Below are positions 7,473 through 14,900 of a stretch of DNA of 40,677 bases, one piece after another. The translations under genes were made by a program, and so were the position numbers. This DNA comes from Flavobacteriaceae bacterium (GTDB lineage Bacteria > Bacteroidota > Bacteroidia > Flavobacteriales > Flavobacteriaceae), in the NCBI GenBank assembly GCA_024643425.1, contig JAHEMY010000012.1, positions 1 to 40,677 of the forward strand. The letters run 5' to 3'. The notes under the pieces are model-generated. The model saw only the letters and a program-made list of their open reading frames with translations, was not told where the DNA came from and did no database searches. Position 1 is the first letter of the stretch; the number at the start of each line of letters is the position of its first letter.

Positions 7473-9143
7473 ATGTGTGGAATTGTATGTGCTTTTGACC
7501 TGAAACAACCCTCCGAAATATTACGGCCCCAATTATTGACCATGGCGAAGTGTATCCGTCATCGAGGTCCCGATTGGAGCGGTATTTACGACCATCCTAA
7601 AACAATCATGGCACACGAGCGCCTTGCTATTGTAGATCCTACATCCGGAAAACAACCGCTACTTTCGGAAGATAAAAACCTAGTGCTTGCCGCCAACGGC
7701 GAAATCTATAACCATGCTGAACTCCGCAAACAGTTTGAAGGCAGCTATAAATTTCAAACCAAAAGTGATTGCGAAGTGATCCTGGCTTTGTATCAGAAGA
7801 AAGGCGCAGATTTTTTGGACGACCTTAATGGTATCTTCGGATTCGCACTTTACGATGTGGAGAACGATGCGTATCTTATTGCCAGAGATCATATGGGAAT
7901 TATCCCGTTATATATGGGCTGGGACCAAAATGGGACCTTTTATATTGCATCCGAATTAAAAGCATTGGAAGGAGTTTGCACCAAAATCGAATTATTCCCA
8001 CCGGGACATTACCTCCACAGCAAAGAGGGTACATTGAAGAAATGGTATACCCGCGATTGGATGGACTTTGAGAATGTCAAGGATAACAAAACATCGATTA
8101 AAGAATTACGAGAAGCTTTGGATGCAGCGGTGCATCGACAATTAATGAGTGATGTTCCCTATGGGGTTTTATTATCCGGAGGATTGGACAGTTCGATTAC
8201 TTCGGCACTGGCTAAAAAGTACGCTGATAAACGTATTGAAAGTGGAGATACCGAAGGCGCTTGGTGGCCTCAATTACACTCCTTTGCAGTGGGACTTGAA
8301 GGATCTCCTGATTTGGCTGCTGCTCAAAAGGTTGCCAATCATTTAGGAACTGTTCATCACGAAATAAAGTTTACCATCCAAGAAGGAATTGACGCACTTC
8401 GTGATGTAATTTATCAACTAGAAACCTATGATATTACCACGATACGAGCTTCCACACCGATGTATTTAATGGCTAGGGCTATAAAGGCAATGGGAATTAA
8501 AATGGTGCTTTCGGGAGAGGGAAGCGATGAAATTTTTGGTGGGTACCTCTATTTTCATAAAGCTCCTAATGCCGAAGAGTTTCATAAAGAAACCGTACGA
8601 AAATTAGACAAATTACATCAGTATGATTGTTTACGAGCCAACAAATCGCTGGCTGCTTGGGGTATTGAAGGACGGGTTCCTTTTTTAGATAAAGAGTTTA
8701 TGGATGTAGCGATGCGCTTAAATCCTAGCGACAAGATGATTACTCCCGAACGAATGGAAAAATGGGTCTTAAGAAAAGCCTTCGAAGACATGCTTCCTGA
8801 AAGCGTGGCATGGCGACAAAAAGAACAATTTAGCGATGGCGTAGGATATAGCTGGATTGACACCTTAAAAGAAATGGTTAATGCTGAAATTACCAACGAG
8901 CAAATGGAAAATGCGAAGTATCGTTTTCCACTGCAAACCCCTTCTTCAAAAGAAGAATTCTATTACCGAAGTATTTTTGAAGAACATTTTCCCAGCGACA
9001 CAGCAGCCTTAAGTGTCCCTAGTGTGCCAAGCGTAGCATGCAGCAGTCCCGTGGCATTAGAATGGGACGAGAGTTTTAAAAACATGAACGATCCCAGCGG
9101 TCGCGCGGTCGCTAAAGTCCATTCAGATGCATATAAAAAATAG
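7473..9143 (+). CDS. asnB: asparagine synthetase B (glutamine-hydrolysing)
   Basis: A 556-residue cytoplasmic enzyme that makes asparagine from aspartate, glutamine and ATP. The start is fixed by the catalytic N-terminal cysteine: MCGIVCAF, with Cys2 as the glutaminase nucleophile; the ATG five bases earlier is out of frame. The N-terminal class-II glutaminase domain (about 1-190, with RHRGPDWSG, NGEIYNH and the SDCEV motif) is followed by the ATP-pyrophosphatase synthetase domain with the PP-loop LLSGGLDSSI and SGEGSDEIFGGY. Length and the C-terminal PSVACSSPVALEWDESFK segment match the Escherichia coli AsnB type closely. It is preceded by a poly-Asn leader with terminator/antiterminator, suggesting regulation by asparaginyl-tRNA supply, and followed by a hairpin terminator. 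Confidence 0.97.
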   Translation: MCGIVCAFDLKQPSEILRPQLLTMAKCIRHRGPDWSGIYDHPKTIMAHERLAIVDPTSGKQPLLSEDKNLVLAANGEIYNHAELRKQFEGSYKFQTKSDCEVILALYQKKGADFLDDLNGIFGFALYDVENDAYLIARDHMGIIPLYMGWDQNGTFYIASELKALEGVCTKIELFPPGHYLHSKEGTLKKWYTRDWMDFENVKDNKTSIKELREALDAAVHRQLMSDVPYGVLLSGGLDSSITSALAKKYADKRIESGDTEGAWWPQLHSFAVGLEGSPDLAAAQKVANHLGTVHHEIKFTIQEGIDALRDVIYQLETYDITTIRASTPMYLMARAIKAMGIKMVLSGEGSDEIFGGYLYFHKAPNAEEFHKETVRKLDKLHQYDCLRANKSLAAWGIEGRVPFLDKEFMDVAMRLNPSDKMITPERMEKWVLRKAFEDMLPESVAWRQKEQFSDGVGYSWIDTLKEMVNAEITNEQMENAKYRFPLQTPSSKEEFYYRSIFEEHFPSDTAALSVPSVPSVACSSPVALEWDESFKNMNDPSGRAVAKVHSDAYKK

Positions 9144-9182
9144 GTGTCGAATACATAAATAATTTTATTTCCAACAGTAGTC

Positions 9183-9226
9183 AAAAAAAATGCCCGGTTC
9201 TTTCCACTTATAGAAACCGGGCATTT
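9183..9226. terminator. bidirectional terminator between asnB and DoxX-like gene
   Basis: AAATGCCCGGTT (9188-9199) and AACCGGGCATTT (9215-9226) form a 12-bp perfect stem with a 15-base loop between convergent genes. On the - strand it is followed by a long T run (complement of A 9183-9190), so it works best for the DoxX-like gene; on the + strand the T run is short. Confidence 0.85.
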
Positions 9227-9249
9227 CGCTTAACGCTTTTTCAATTTAA

Positions 9250-9630
9250 TTAATCAAACAATTCACTGTATTTTTCTTTTCGAGATAAAATCAATGCCAT
9301 ATTAATCATTGCCACCAGCAAGGCTGGCCAAAGTTCATTCAAGTCTCCATTAATGATACTGAACATCAAAAATGCTATAGATAATGGAGCTAATACTAGG
9401 TAAATAACCGTTTTCCATTTATTTAATACGAGAAACAGTCCTACAATAATTTCAAATATGTAAAGGAATGGTAGGTATCCTGCAACAGCATCTATAAAAT
9501 CTTGAGCATCCTCATTCATTGCCCCATAATCAGAAGGAACAAAATGAAAAAACTTATTGAGTGCATACACAATTAGAAAAATGCCTAAAAAGATGCGGAG
9601 AAATCGAAAGGTTGGTCTGGACTTTTCCAT
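9250..9630 (-). CDS. DoxX-like four-helix membrane protein
   Basis: A 126-residue inner-membrane protein with four hydrophobic segments (about residues 9-28, 47-67, 72-92, 97-114) and short loops, the layout of DoxX-like proteins. The motif LRIFLGIFLIVYALNKF in helix 1 is typical of the flavobacterial DoxX-like group. The biochemical role of this group is not established; relatives are linked to quinone/terminal oxidase and thiol stress functions. It is a single-gene unit between two terminators/gaps; about 130 bases separate it from the menB stop upstream. Confidence 0.7.
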   Translation of the reverse strand: MEKSRPTFRFLRIFLGIFLIVYALNKFFHFVPSDYGAMNEDAQDFIDAVAGYLPFLYIFEIIVGLFLVLNKWKTVIYLVLAPLSIAFLMFSIINGDLNELWPALLVAMINMALILSRKEKYSELFD

Positions 9631-9763
9631 AAGTTGAGCGATTACGATTATTGTTTAAATGATTCTTATGGTAAAAGTATCTTATTGGGGTCGGTCGATA
9701 AATGATAAATATCATATCTTTTTGAAGCCTTTCTATTGAAGAATTCATTTAAAAAAAGCAAAA

Positions 9764-10603
9764 CTAGGGTAGCCACTTCTTCTCAAAATTGGGCTTTCGC
9801 TTTTCTAGAAATGCATCACGCCCTTCCTTTGCTTCATCGGTCATATAGGCTAAACGAGTTGCCTCTCCTGCAAAAACCTGTTGCCCAACCATTCCATCAT
9901 CGGTGAGATTCATTGCAAATTTTAACATTTTTATGGAAATTGGAGATTTTGCCAAGACTTCTTGAGCCCATTCGAATGCAGTTTGTTCCAAATCGGCATG
10001 TGGCACCACCGCATTTACCATTCCCATCTCAAAAGCTTCCTGCGCACTGTAATTTCGGCCTAAGAAAAAGATTTCCCGCGCCTTCTTCTGACCCACCATT
10101 TTTGCTAAATAAGCGCTCCCATAACCTCCATCAAAACTGGTTACATCGGCATCGGTTTGCTTAAAAATGGCGTGTTCTTTACTCGCTAAGGTCATATCAC
10201 AAACCACATGCAAACTATGCCCTCCTCCTACTGCCCAGCCGGGAACTACGGCAATAACTGCCTTTGGCATAAACCGGATTAATCGTTGAACTTCAAGGAT
10301 GTTCAGACGGTGGTAACCATCTTCACCCACATAGCCTTGTTGACCGCGAGCACTTTGATCTCCTCCACTACAAAAGCTATAAACGCCATCTTTTGGTGAA
10401 GGCCCTTCAGCAGATAAAAGAACAACTCCTATGGATGTATCCTCCTGAGCATTGTGAAAGGCATCGAGCAACTCGCTCGTAGTTTTCGGTCTAAATGCAT
10501 TTCGCACTTCAGGTCGATTGAAGGCAATTCGCGCAACACCATCACACTTTTTATAGGTGATATCGCTATATTCTTTAACGGTTTTCCAATTAGGTTGATG
10601 CAT
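9764..10603 (-). CDS. menB: 1,4-dihydroxy-2-naphthoyl-CoA synthase (MenB)
   Basis: A 279-residue crotonase-fold enzyme that closes the second ring in menaquinone synthesis, converting o-succinylbenzoyl-CoA to dihydroxynaphthoyl-CoA. The signatures are the oxyanion-hole segments SFCSGGDQSARG (about residue 76) and VPGWAVGGGHSLHVVCDMT, the TDADVTSFDGGYGS loop that is specific for MenB, and the C-terminal KRKPNFEKKWLP. Length matches the family. A TATCTTTG promoter box sits 18 bases upstream of the ATG. It is separated from menD/menF/menI by four genes, two on the opposite strand. Confidence 0.97.
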   Translation of the reverse strand: MHQPNWKTVKEYSDITYKKCDGVARIAFNRPEVRNAFRPKTTSELLDAFHNAQEDTSIGVVLLSAEGPSPKDGVYSFCSGGDQSARGQQGYVGEDGYHRLNILEVQRLIRFMPKAVIAVVPGWAVGGGHSLHVVCDMTLASKEHAIFKQTDADVTSFDGGYGSAYLAKMVGQKKAREIFFLGRNYSAQEAFEMGMVNAVVPHADLEQTAFEWAQEVLAKSPISIKMLKFAMNLTDDGMVGQQVFAGEATRLAYMTDEAKEGRDAFLEKRKPNFEKKWLP

Positions 10604-10620
10604 TATACTTATTTTTACCT

Positions 10621-10628
10621 CAAAGATA
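10621..10628 (-). promoter_or_regulatory. -7 box of menB
   Basis: On the - strand the bases read TATCTTTG, an exact TAnnTTTG match, 18 bases before the menB ATG. The neighbouring + strand TATTTTTA (10610-10617) could be a weaker -7 box for the divergent peptidase gene, so the two promoters would overlap in the 36-base gap. Confidence 0.6.
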
Positions 10629-10639
10629 AATATAATATT

Positions 10640-11761
10640 ATGCGCAGCTTATTTTTCCTTCTTGCAATTTTAGGAGTCCAGTGTTCAGTTTTGAGTCAGC
10701 AACCCTACCAATTCAAAGAAATTATTAATCTTGAAACAACCCCGGTGATTAGCCAGGGAAATACCGGCACATGCTGGAGTTTTTCAAGCACTTCTTTTTT
10801 GGAAAGTGAAATAATCCGACTTACGGGTACTCCAATCGATCTTTCAGAAATGTACACAGTACGAAATACCTATCCGGTAAAAGCACAAAACTTTGTAATG
10901 AGGGACGGGAAAGCGCAATTTGCTGAAGGCGGACTCGCGCATGATGTAATTAATTCTATTCGTATAAACGGACTAGTTCCACAGGAAACCTATAACGGAC
11001 TATATGATAATGCTGAAAATCATAATCATGCCGAATTGGTGGCTGTTCTTACCTCCATGTTGAATACGGTGGTTGAAAACCCCGGGGAAAGAAGATCTGT
11101 TCATTGGAAACAGGCCGTTGAAGGCGTTTTAGATGCCTATTTAGGCAAAAATCCAACTTCCTTTACCTATGAAGGAAAAAGTTATACCCCTCAATCGTTT
11201 ATGGCGATGACTAAAGTTAATCCAAATGATTACCTCACCTTGACTTCCTTCTCTCATGCTCCTTTTTACAGTTCCTTTATACTGAACATCATGGATAATT
11301 GGAGCAATGGAAGCATGTATAATGTCCCTTTAGACGATCTCATTTCAGTTTTAAATCAGGCACTTGAGAACGGTTATACCGTTGAATTAGACTGTGATGT
11401 AAGTGAACGCACTTTCTCTTCAAAAGATGGGGTGGCTGTTGTACCGGCAAATACTGAAAATAACATAAAAGCCTTACAAGGAGTTTATCCGGAAATGAAC
11501 ATTGATCAAAACTACCGACAACAAGAATTTGAAAGTGGCGCTACCTCCGATGATCATTTAATGCACATCACAGGAATGTTAAAAGATCAGAATGGGACCA
11601 TCTACTATAAAGTAAAAAATAGTTGGGGCACCGACCCTGCAAGAAATGCAAATGGTGGTTATGTTTATTTCAGTGAAAGTTATATGCGTTTAAAGGCGAT
11701 TAGCATTATGATTCACAAAGACGCGCTGCCTAAAGCCACAGCAAAAAAGTTAAATATTTAA
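10640..11761 (+). CDS. secreted papain-fold C1B-type (bleomycin-hydrolase-like) cysteine peptidase
   Basis: A 373-residue exported protein. I start it at ATG 10640 because this gives a clean signal peptide (MRSLFFLLAILGVQCSVLSQ); upstream in-frame codons lie within the divergent menB. The catalytic set is visible: Gln and Cys in QGNTGTCWSFSS (about residue 38), His in DDHLMHITG (about residue 311) and Asn in VKNSWGTD (about residue 330). Order and spacing match aminopeptidase C/bleomycin hydrolase, but the protein is exported rather than cytoplasmic. The next gene, a small secreted protein, follows 43 bases later and has its own promoter box. Substrate is unknown; peptide degradation in the periplasm or outside is likely. 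Confidence 0.85.
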   Translation: MRSLFFLLAILGVQCSVLSQQPYQFKEIINLETTPVISQGNTGTCWSFSSTSFLESEIIRLTGTPIDLSEMYTVRNTYPVKAQNFVMRDGKAQFAEGGLAHDVINSIRINGLVPQETYNGLYDNAENHNHAELVAVLTSMLNTVVENPGERRSVHWKQAVEGVLDAYLGKNPTSFTYEGKSYTPQSFMAMTKVNPNDYLTLTSFSHAPFYSSFILNIMDNWSNGSMYNVPLDDLISVLNQALENGYTVELDCDVSERTFSSKDGVAVVPANTENNIKALQGVYPEMNIDQNYRQQEFESGATSDDHLMHITGMLKDQNGTIYYKVKNSWGTDPARNANGGYVYFSESYMRLKAISIMIHKDALPKATAKKLNI

Positions 11762-11782
11762 AAAGAAAAATTACTTCGGAAC

Positions 11783-11799
11783 TATTTTTGATAGCTTTG
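11783..11799 (+). promoter_or_regulatory. tandem -7 boxes before the small secreted protein
   Basis: Two exact TAnnTTTG matches lie in tandem: TATTTTTG (11783-11790) and TAGCTTTG (11792-11799). The ATG follows at 11805, so the RNA would be nearly or fully leaderless. No convincing -33 TTG is seen. Confidence 0.5.
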
Positions 11800-11804
11800 A
11801 CCCA

Positions 11805-12257
11805 ATGAAGAAATTGCTATTCATCTTATTATTGTCACCTGTGCTTTTGTGCGCACAATACGATTTTGATACACGATATTTCACCATCGATGCAGCTTCT
11901 CTTCCCGATGTGCCTGAAATAAGTTCGTTTGAAATGAATTTGGGACCAATAAAGACGTTTGAAATAAAGTCCTTATCCGACTTCAACAAAGTAACCGCTG
12001 TGAATTATTGGGAGGCCGTTGACATGGCGAGTGCCATAGAAAAAAAGGATAATTTTAAGCGCGCTGAATATGATTCAAAACTCTTAAAACAAAAATTTTC
12101 TGCCATTGGAGGTGCGGCAGGATATTCCAAAGACGGCTCTTCAAAAGTGGTGAACGCCGTTTACAAAGAACAACGTGGGCTTGATTTTATGGACCCATGT
12201 CCTCCTTTCGGAATTTGCCCGCGATGTGCGCCTTATCGCGTTGGAAGAGGATTCTAG
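11805..12257 (+). CDS. small secreted protein with C-terminal CxxxxxCxxC motif, unknown function
   Basis: A 150-residue exported protein: signal peptide MKKLLFILLLSPVLLCAQ, then a mixed polar domain, and a conserved-looking tail DPCPPFGICPRCAPYRVGRGF-type segment with three Cys (about residues 132, 138 and 141) that could form a disulphide or bind a metal. I recognise no family. It is 43 bases downstream of the secreted cysteine peptidase, so a substrate, inhibitor or partner role is conceivable but not shown. Its TAG stop and the TAG stop of the convergent CvfB-like gene are the two strands of the same CTAG (12254-12257). Confidence 0.75.
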   Translation: MKKLLFILLLSPVLLCAQYDFDTRYFTIDAASLPDVPEISSFEMNLGPIKTFEIKSLSDFNKVTAVNYWEAVDMASAIEKKDNFKRAEYDSKLLKQKFSAIGGAAGYSKDGSSKVVNAVYKEQRGLDFMDPCPPFGICPRCAPYRVGRGF

Positions 12258-13084
12258 ATTAATTCAATCCCGTCTTCCTTTATTTCAATTTGTTTATTCT
12301 TGTATAAGGTGCCTACTGCCTTTTTAAAACTTTTTTTACTAAGTCCTAAGCTGTTTTTAATTTCCTCCGGGTCCGTCTTGTCGTGTAAAGGTAGAAACCC
12401 ACCTGCTGCTTTCAATTCATCTAAAATATACTGGGCATTAGGTTCAATACTGCGATAGCCGGCCGGTTGCAGAACAACATCAATCTTTTTATCATCCCGA
12501 ACTTTTTTAATGTAGGCTTTCAAACGATCTCCACTGCGGATATCCTCGAAAATATCGTCGATAAAAATGAGTCCTTTATGAATTCCGTTGATAATTACAT
12601 TCGCTCCTTTGTCGGTAAGGTGGGTGACCAAAACATCCACCTCATCGAACTTCTCGACCGTAATTTCATCGTTACTTACATATTTATTCGTCTTGCTCGA
12701 ACCCACTAGTCGGTTGGTCTTCTCATCCAAGTATAAATAAACAATATACCAGCTTCCTATTTTCATGGGACGAGCCTGTTCCTTAAAAGGCACGAACAAT
12801 TGTTTCACCAAGCCCCAATCCATGAAAGCACCGTACTGATTTACATCATTGCAACGCAAATATCCAAAGGTATTTAAGGTAAGATAAGGTTTGTCTGAGG
12901 TGGCTATGGGACGCTCCTCATTGTCTAAGTATAAAAAGACTTCAATCTTATCACCAATATCATAGACCTCCGGTTTATATCGGTGTGGCAGAAGTACTTC
13001 ATTTTCTTCTTCATCTCCCAAGAACAAACCCGGATCGGTTTCTCTTAAGATCGTTAATGTGTTATATTCCCCTAGTTTCAGCAT
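12254..13084 (-). CDS. CvfB/YitL-type S1 RNA-binding protein
   Basis: A 276-residue cytoplasmic protein of the CvfB (YitL) family: tandem S1-like OB domains (about residues 5-60, 70-135, 145-210) with VNQYGAFMDWGL and NGIHKGLIFIDDIF, then a C-terminal winged helix (about 225-276, DPEEIKNSLGLSKKSFKKAVGTLYKNKQI). Characterised relatives bind RNA and affect virulence gene expression in Firmicutes; the role here is unknown. A TATCTTTG box six bases before the ATG gives it its own near-leaderless promoter despite lying between men genes on the same strand. Confidence 0.9.
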   Translation of the reverse strand: MLKLGEYNTLTILRETDPGLFLGDEEENEVLLPHRYKPEVYDIGDKIEVFLYLDNEERPIATSDKPYLTLNTFGYLRCNDVNQYGAFMDWGLVKQLFVPFKEQARPMKIGSWYIVYLYLDEKTNRLVGSSKTNKYVSNDEITVEKFDEVDVLVTHLTDKGANVIINGIHKGLIFIDDIFEDIRSGDRLKAYIKKVRDDKKIDVVLQPAGYRSIEPNAQYILDELKAAGGFLPLHDKTDPEEIKNSLGLSKKSFKKAVGTLYKNKQIEIKEDGIELI

Positions 13085-13089
13085 GGTGG

Positions 13090-13097
13090 CAAAGATA
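13090..13097 (-). promoter_or_regulatory. -7 box of the CvfB-like gene
   Basis: The - strand reads TATCTTTG, an exact TAnnTTTG match, ending 5 bases before the start codon. The arrangement (TATCTTTGCCACC-ATG) is nearly the same as that before menD. Confidence 0.6.
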
Positions 13098-13206
13098 ATG
13101 TATTTGTAAAGTAAATTAAGAACATTTTAAAGCCTCGACAATTGCCTTCTTAGTTTTCCATATCCGGATGTAACCAGCCACAGTTGGTATTCAAATCTGA
13201 TTAATC

Positions 13207-14868
13207 CTATTCAATGGCTTTAAAATAAGATTTCAACACCTTATCATTTAGTTCAGACGGTGTAAAAACCTCTAAGAGTTTTGGTCGTTCCGACGCTTCA
13301 TAAAAACTGCTTAACGCATTTTCCAAGGTCATCTGGTTATTGGCTGAATCGTAGTCCCAATCGTGCATTTTGCACAAGTGAGCTGCTGAAAGCTGATGTT
13401 TTGTTTCAAAGAATGTTTCAAAACGACTCATCTGTTGCGCTTTGGGTAAGATTCTAAAAATGCCTCCCCCACTATTATTCACGACCACAACTCTGAAATT
13501 CGCAGGTACATAGTTGTTCCACAATGCATTATTATCGTAGAAAAAGCTCAAGTCTCCGGTAATTAAAACAACGGGGGTATTGCTTGCCACTGCCGCACCT
13601 ATGGCGGTACTCGTACTACCGTCAATGCCACTTGTACCACGATTACAAAACACTGTTACTTTGGGATTCGAATCGAATAATTGTGCATAACGAACCGCCG
13701 CACTATTGGCTAAATGCAGTTGTAAACCGTTAGGAATGTGTTCAAACAATGTGCGATACACACTAAAATCGGAAAAAGGAACAGCTTCCAAGAATTTTTG
13801 ATGCATCGCCCCTCGGTATTCTTTAAGTTTTAAGCCTTCTTGCTGATACTCTGCTTCCACACTGCTTGAATTCCTATAAAATTGAGCAAAAAGTATATTC
13901 GGTTCAACCTTAAAATGATGGGTTAATTTAAAAAAGGTATCATTTGCCTTATGTGTGCCCACATGCCAATGTTCCTTTGGAGCATATTTACGTAGAAAGG
14001 CCTTCACCCTCTTCGAAACAATCATTCCTCCTATGGTGAGCAAATAGTCCGGTTGTAGCTTTTGAAACTCTTCTTCGCTCATTGCCGTTATTAATTGGTC
14101 AATGGCTGAAATAAAGTTTGAATGATGAAGGTTCGACAATGTCTCCGTAAATACCAATACTGAAGAATCTTCAGCAAGAACATTAACCCATTCTTCTGCC
14201 AACGAATGAGGCTCCAAGGCTCCTACGAGTACCAATTTTTTACCACTTTCTTGCCATTTTTTCAAAAACGAATCAGGAACATCCACAGAAACCATAGACG
14301 CCTTTGGAGGGTCATTTATTGGTTGTACCAAGAGATTTTCGGTGATATCGTATAAGGGTTCCGAAAATGGAATGTTTATATGAACGGGACCATGGTCCAA
14401 AATTGCTACGTTTAATGCCTGGTTGATGAGCGTTTCATTGAATTCTTGAAATTCGTTTCCTTCAATAAGATTCGCATTTTGAAGAATATGATTAGCATAT
14501 ACATTTTCCTGTCGGATAGTTTGTCCGTCACCTATGTCGATTAACTCCATCGGGCGATCTGCAGAAAGCACCACTAAGGGGATGTTGCTGTAAAAAGCTT
14601 CAGCAATTGCAGGGTAATAATTTAACAAAGCCGACCCCGACGTACATACCAGTGCCACAGGCTTTTTTAGTTGTTGGGCTAGCCCCAATCCGAAGAATGC
14701 CGCAGAACGTTCGTCTACAACACTATAACATTGAAACGAGGGATGATCTGTAAACCCAATGGTCAATGGAGCATTTCGGGACCCAGGAGATATGACGATA
14801 TGCTCAATTCCTTTTGCAAGGCACAACTGAATTATCGTTTGCGAAAGGATATTTGAAGAGTAGTTCAT
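13207..14868 (-). CDS. menD: SEPHCHC synthase MenD (menaquinone synthesis)
   Basis: A 553-residue thiamine-diphosphate enzyme joining isochorismate and 2-oxoglutarate, the committed step of menaquinone synthesis. Seen are HIVISPGSRNAPLTIGF at the N-terminus, the ThDP-activating Glu in VDERSAAFFGLGLA (about residue 52), CTSGSALLNYYPAIAEA, RGTSGIDGSTSTAIGAA, and the cofactor motif GDLSFFYDNNALWN...VVNNSGGGIF. I choose ATG 14868 (MNYSSN); the alternative TTG at 14877 lies inside the TATCTTTG promoter box. It follows menF by 32 bases. Confidence 0.96.
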   Translation of the reverse strand: MNYSSNILSQTIIQLCLAKGIEHIVISPGSRNAPLTIGFTDHPSFQCYSVVDERSAAFFGLGLAQQLKKPVALVCTSGSALLNYYPAIAEAFYSNIPLVVLSADRPMELIDIGDGQTIRQENVYANHILQNANLIEGNEFQEFNETLINQALNVAILDHGPVHINIPFSEPLYDITENLLVQPINDPPKASMVSVDVPDSFLKKWQESGKKLVLVGALEPHSLAEEWVNVLAEDSSVLVFTETLSNLHHSNFISAIDQLITAMSEEEFQKLQPDYLLTIGGMIVSKRVKAFLRKYAPKEHWHVGTHKANDTFFKLTHHFKVEPNILFAQFYRNSSSVEAEYQQEGLKLKEYRGAMHQKFLEAVPFSDFSVYRTLFEHIPNGLQLHLANSAAVRYAQLFDSNPKVTVFCNRGTSGIDGSTSTAIGAAVASNTPVVLITGDLSFFYDNNALWNNYVPANFRVVVVNNSGGGIFRILPKAQQMSRFETFFETKHQLSAAHLCKMHDWDYDSANNQMTLENALSSFYEASERPKLLEVFTPSELNDKVLKSYFKAIE

Positions 14869-14874
14869 TCGTGG

Positions 14875-14882
14875 CAAAGATA
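14875..14882 (-). promoter_or_regulatory. -7 box of menD
   Basis: TATCTTTG on the - strand, 6 bases before the menD ATG; it fits TAnnTTTG exactly. TTTG at 14907-14910 (- strand) is a possible -33 element, 24 bases away. It implies menD can be transcribed separately from menF/menI. Confidence 0.55.
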
Positions 14883-14900
14883 CGAAGGCCTATTCATATT

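Noticed and set aside
9001-9030. Short repeated Ser-Val-Pro codons near the asnB 3' end
   Set aside because: The PSVACSS segment is a conserved feature of this AsnB type, so the repeat is not a sign of instability or fusion.
14869-14877. TTG start for menD, 9 bases upstream
   Set aside because: The TTG lies within the TATCTTTG promoter box; ATG 14868 gives the usual N-terminus.
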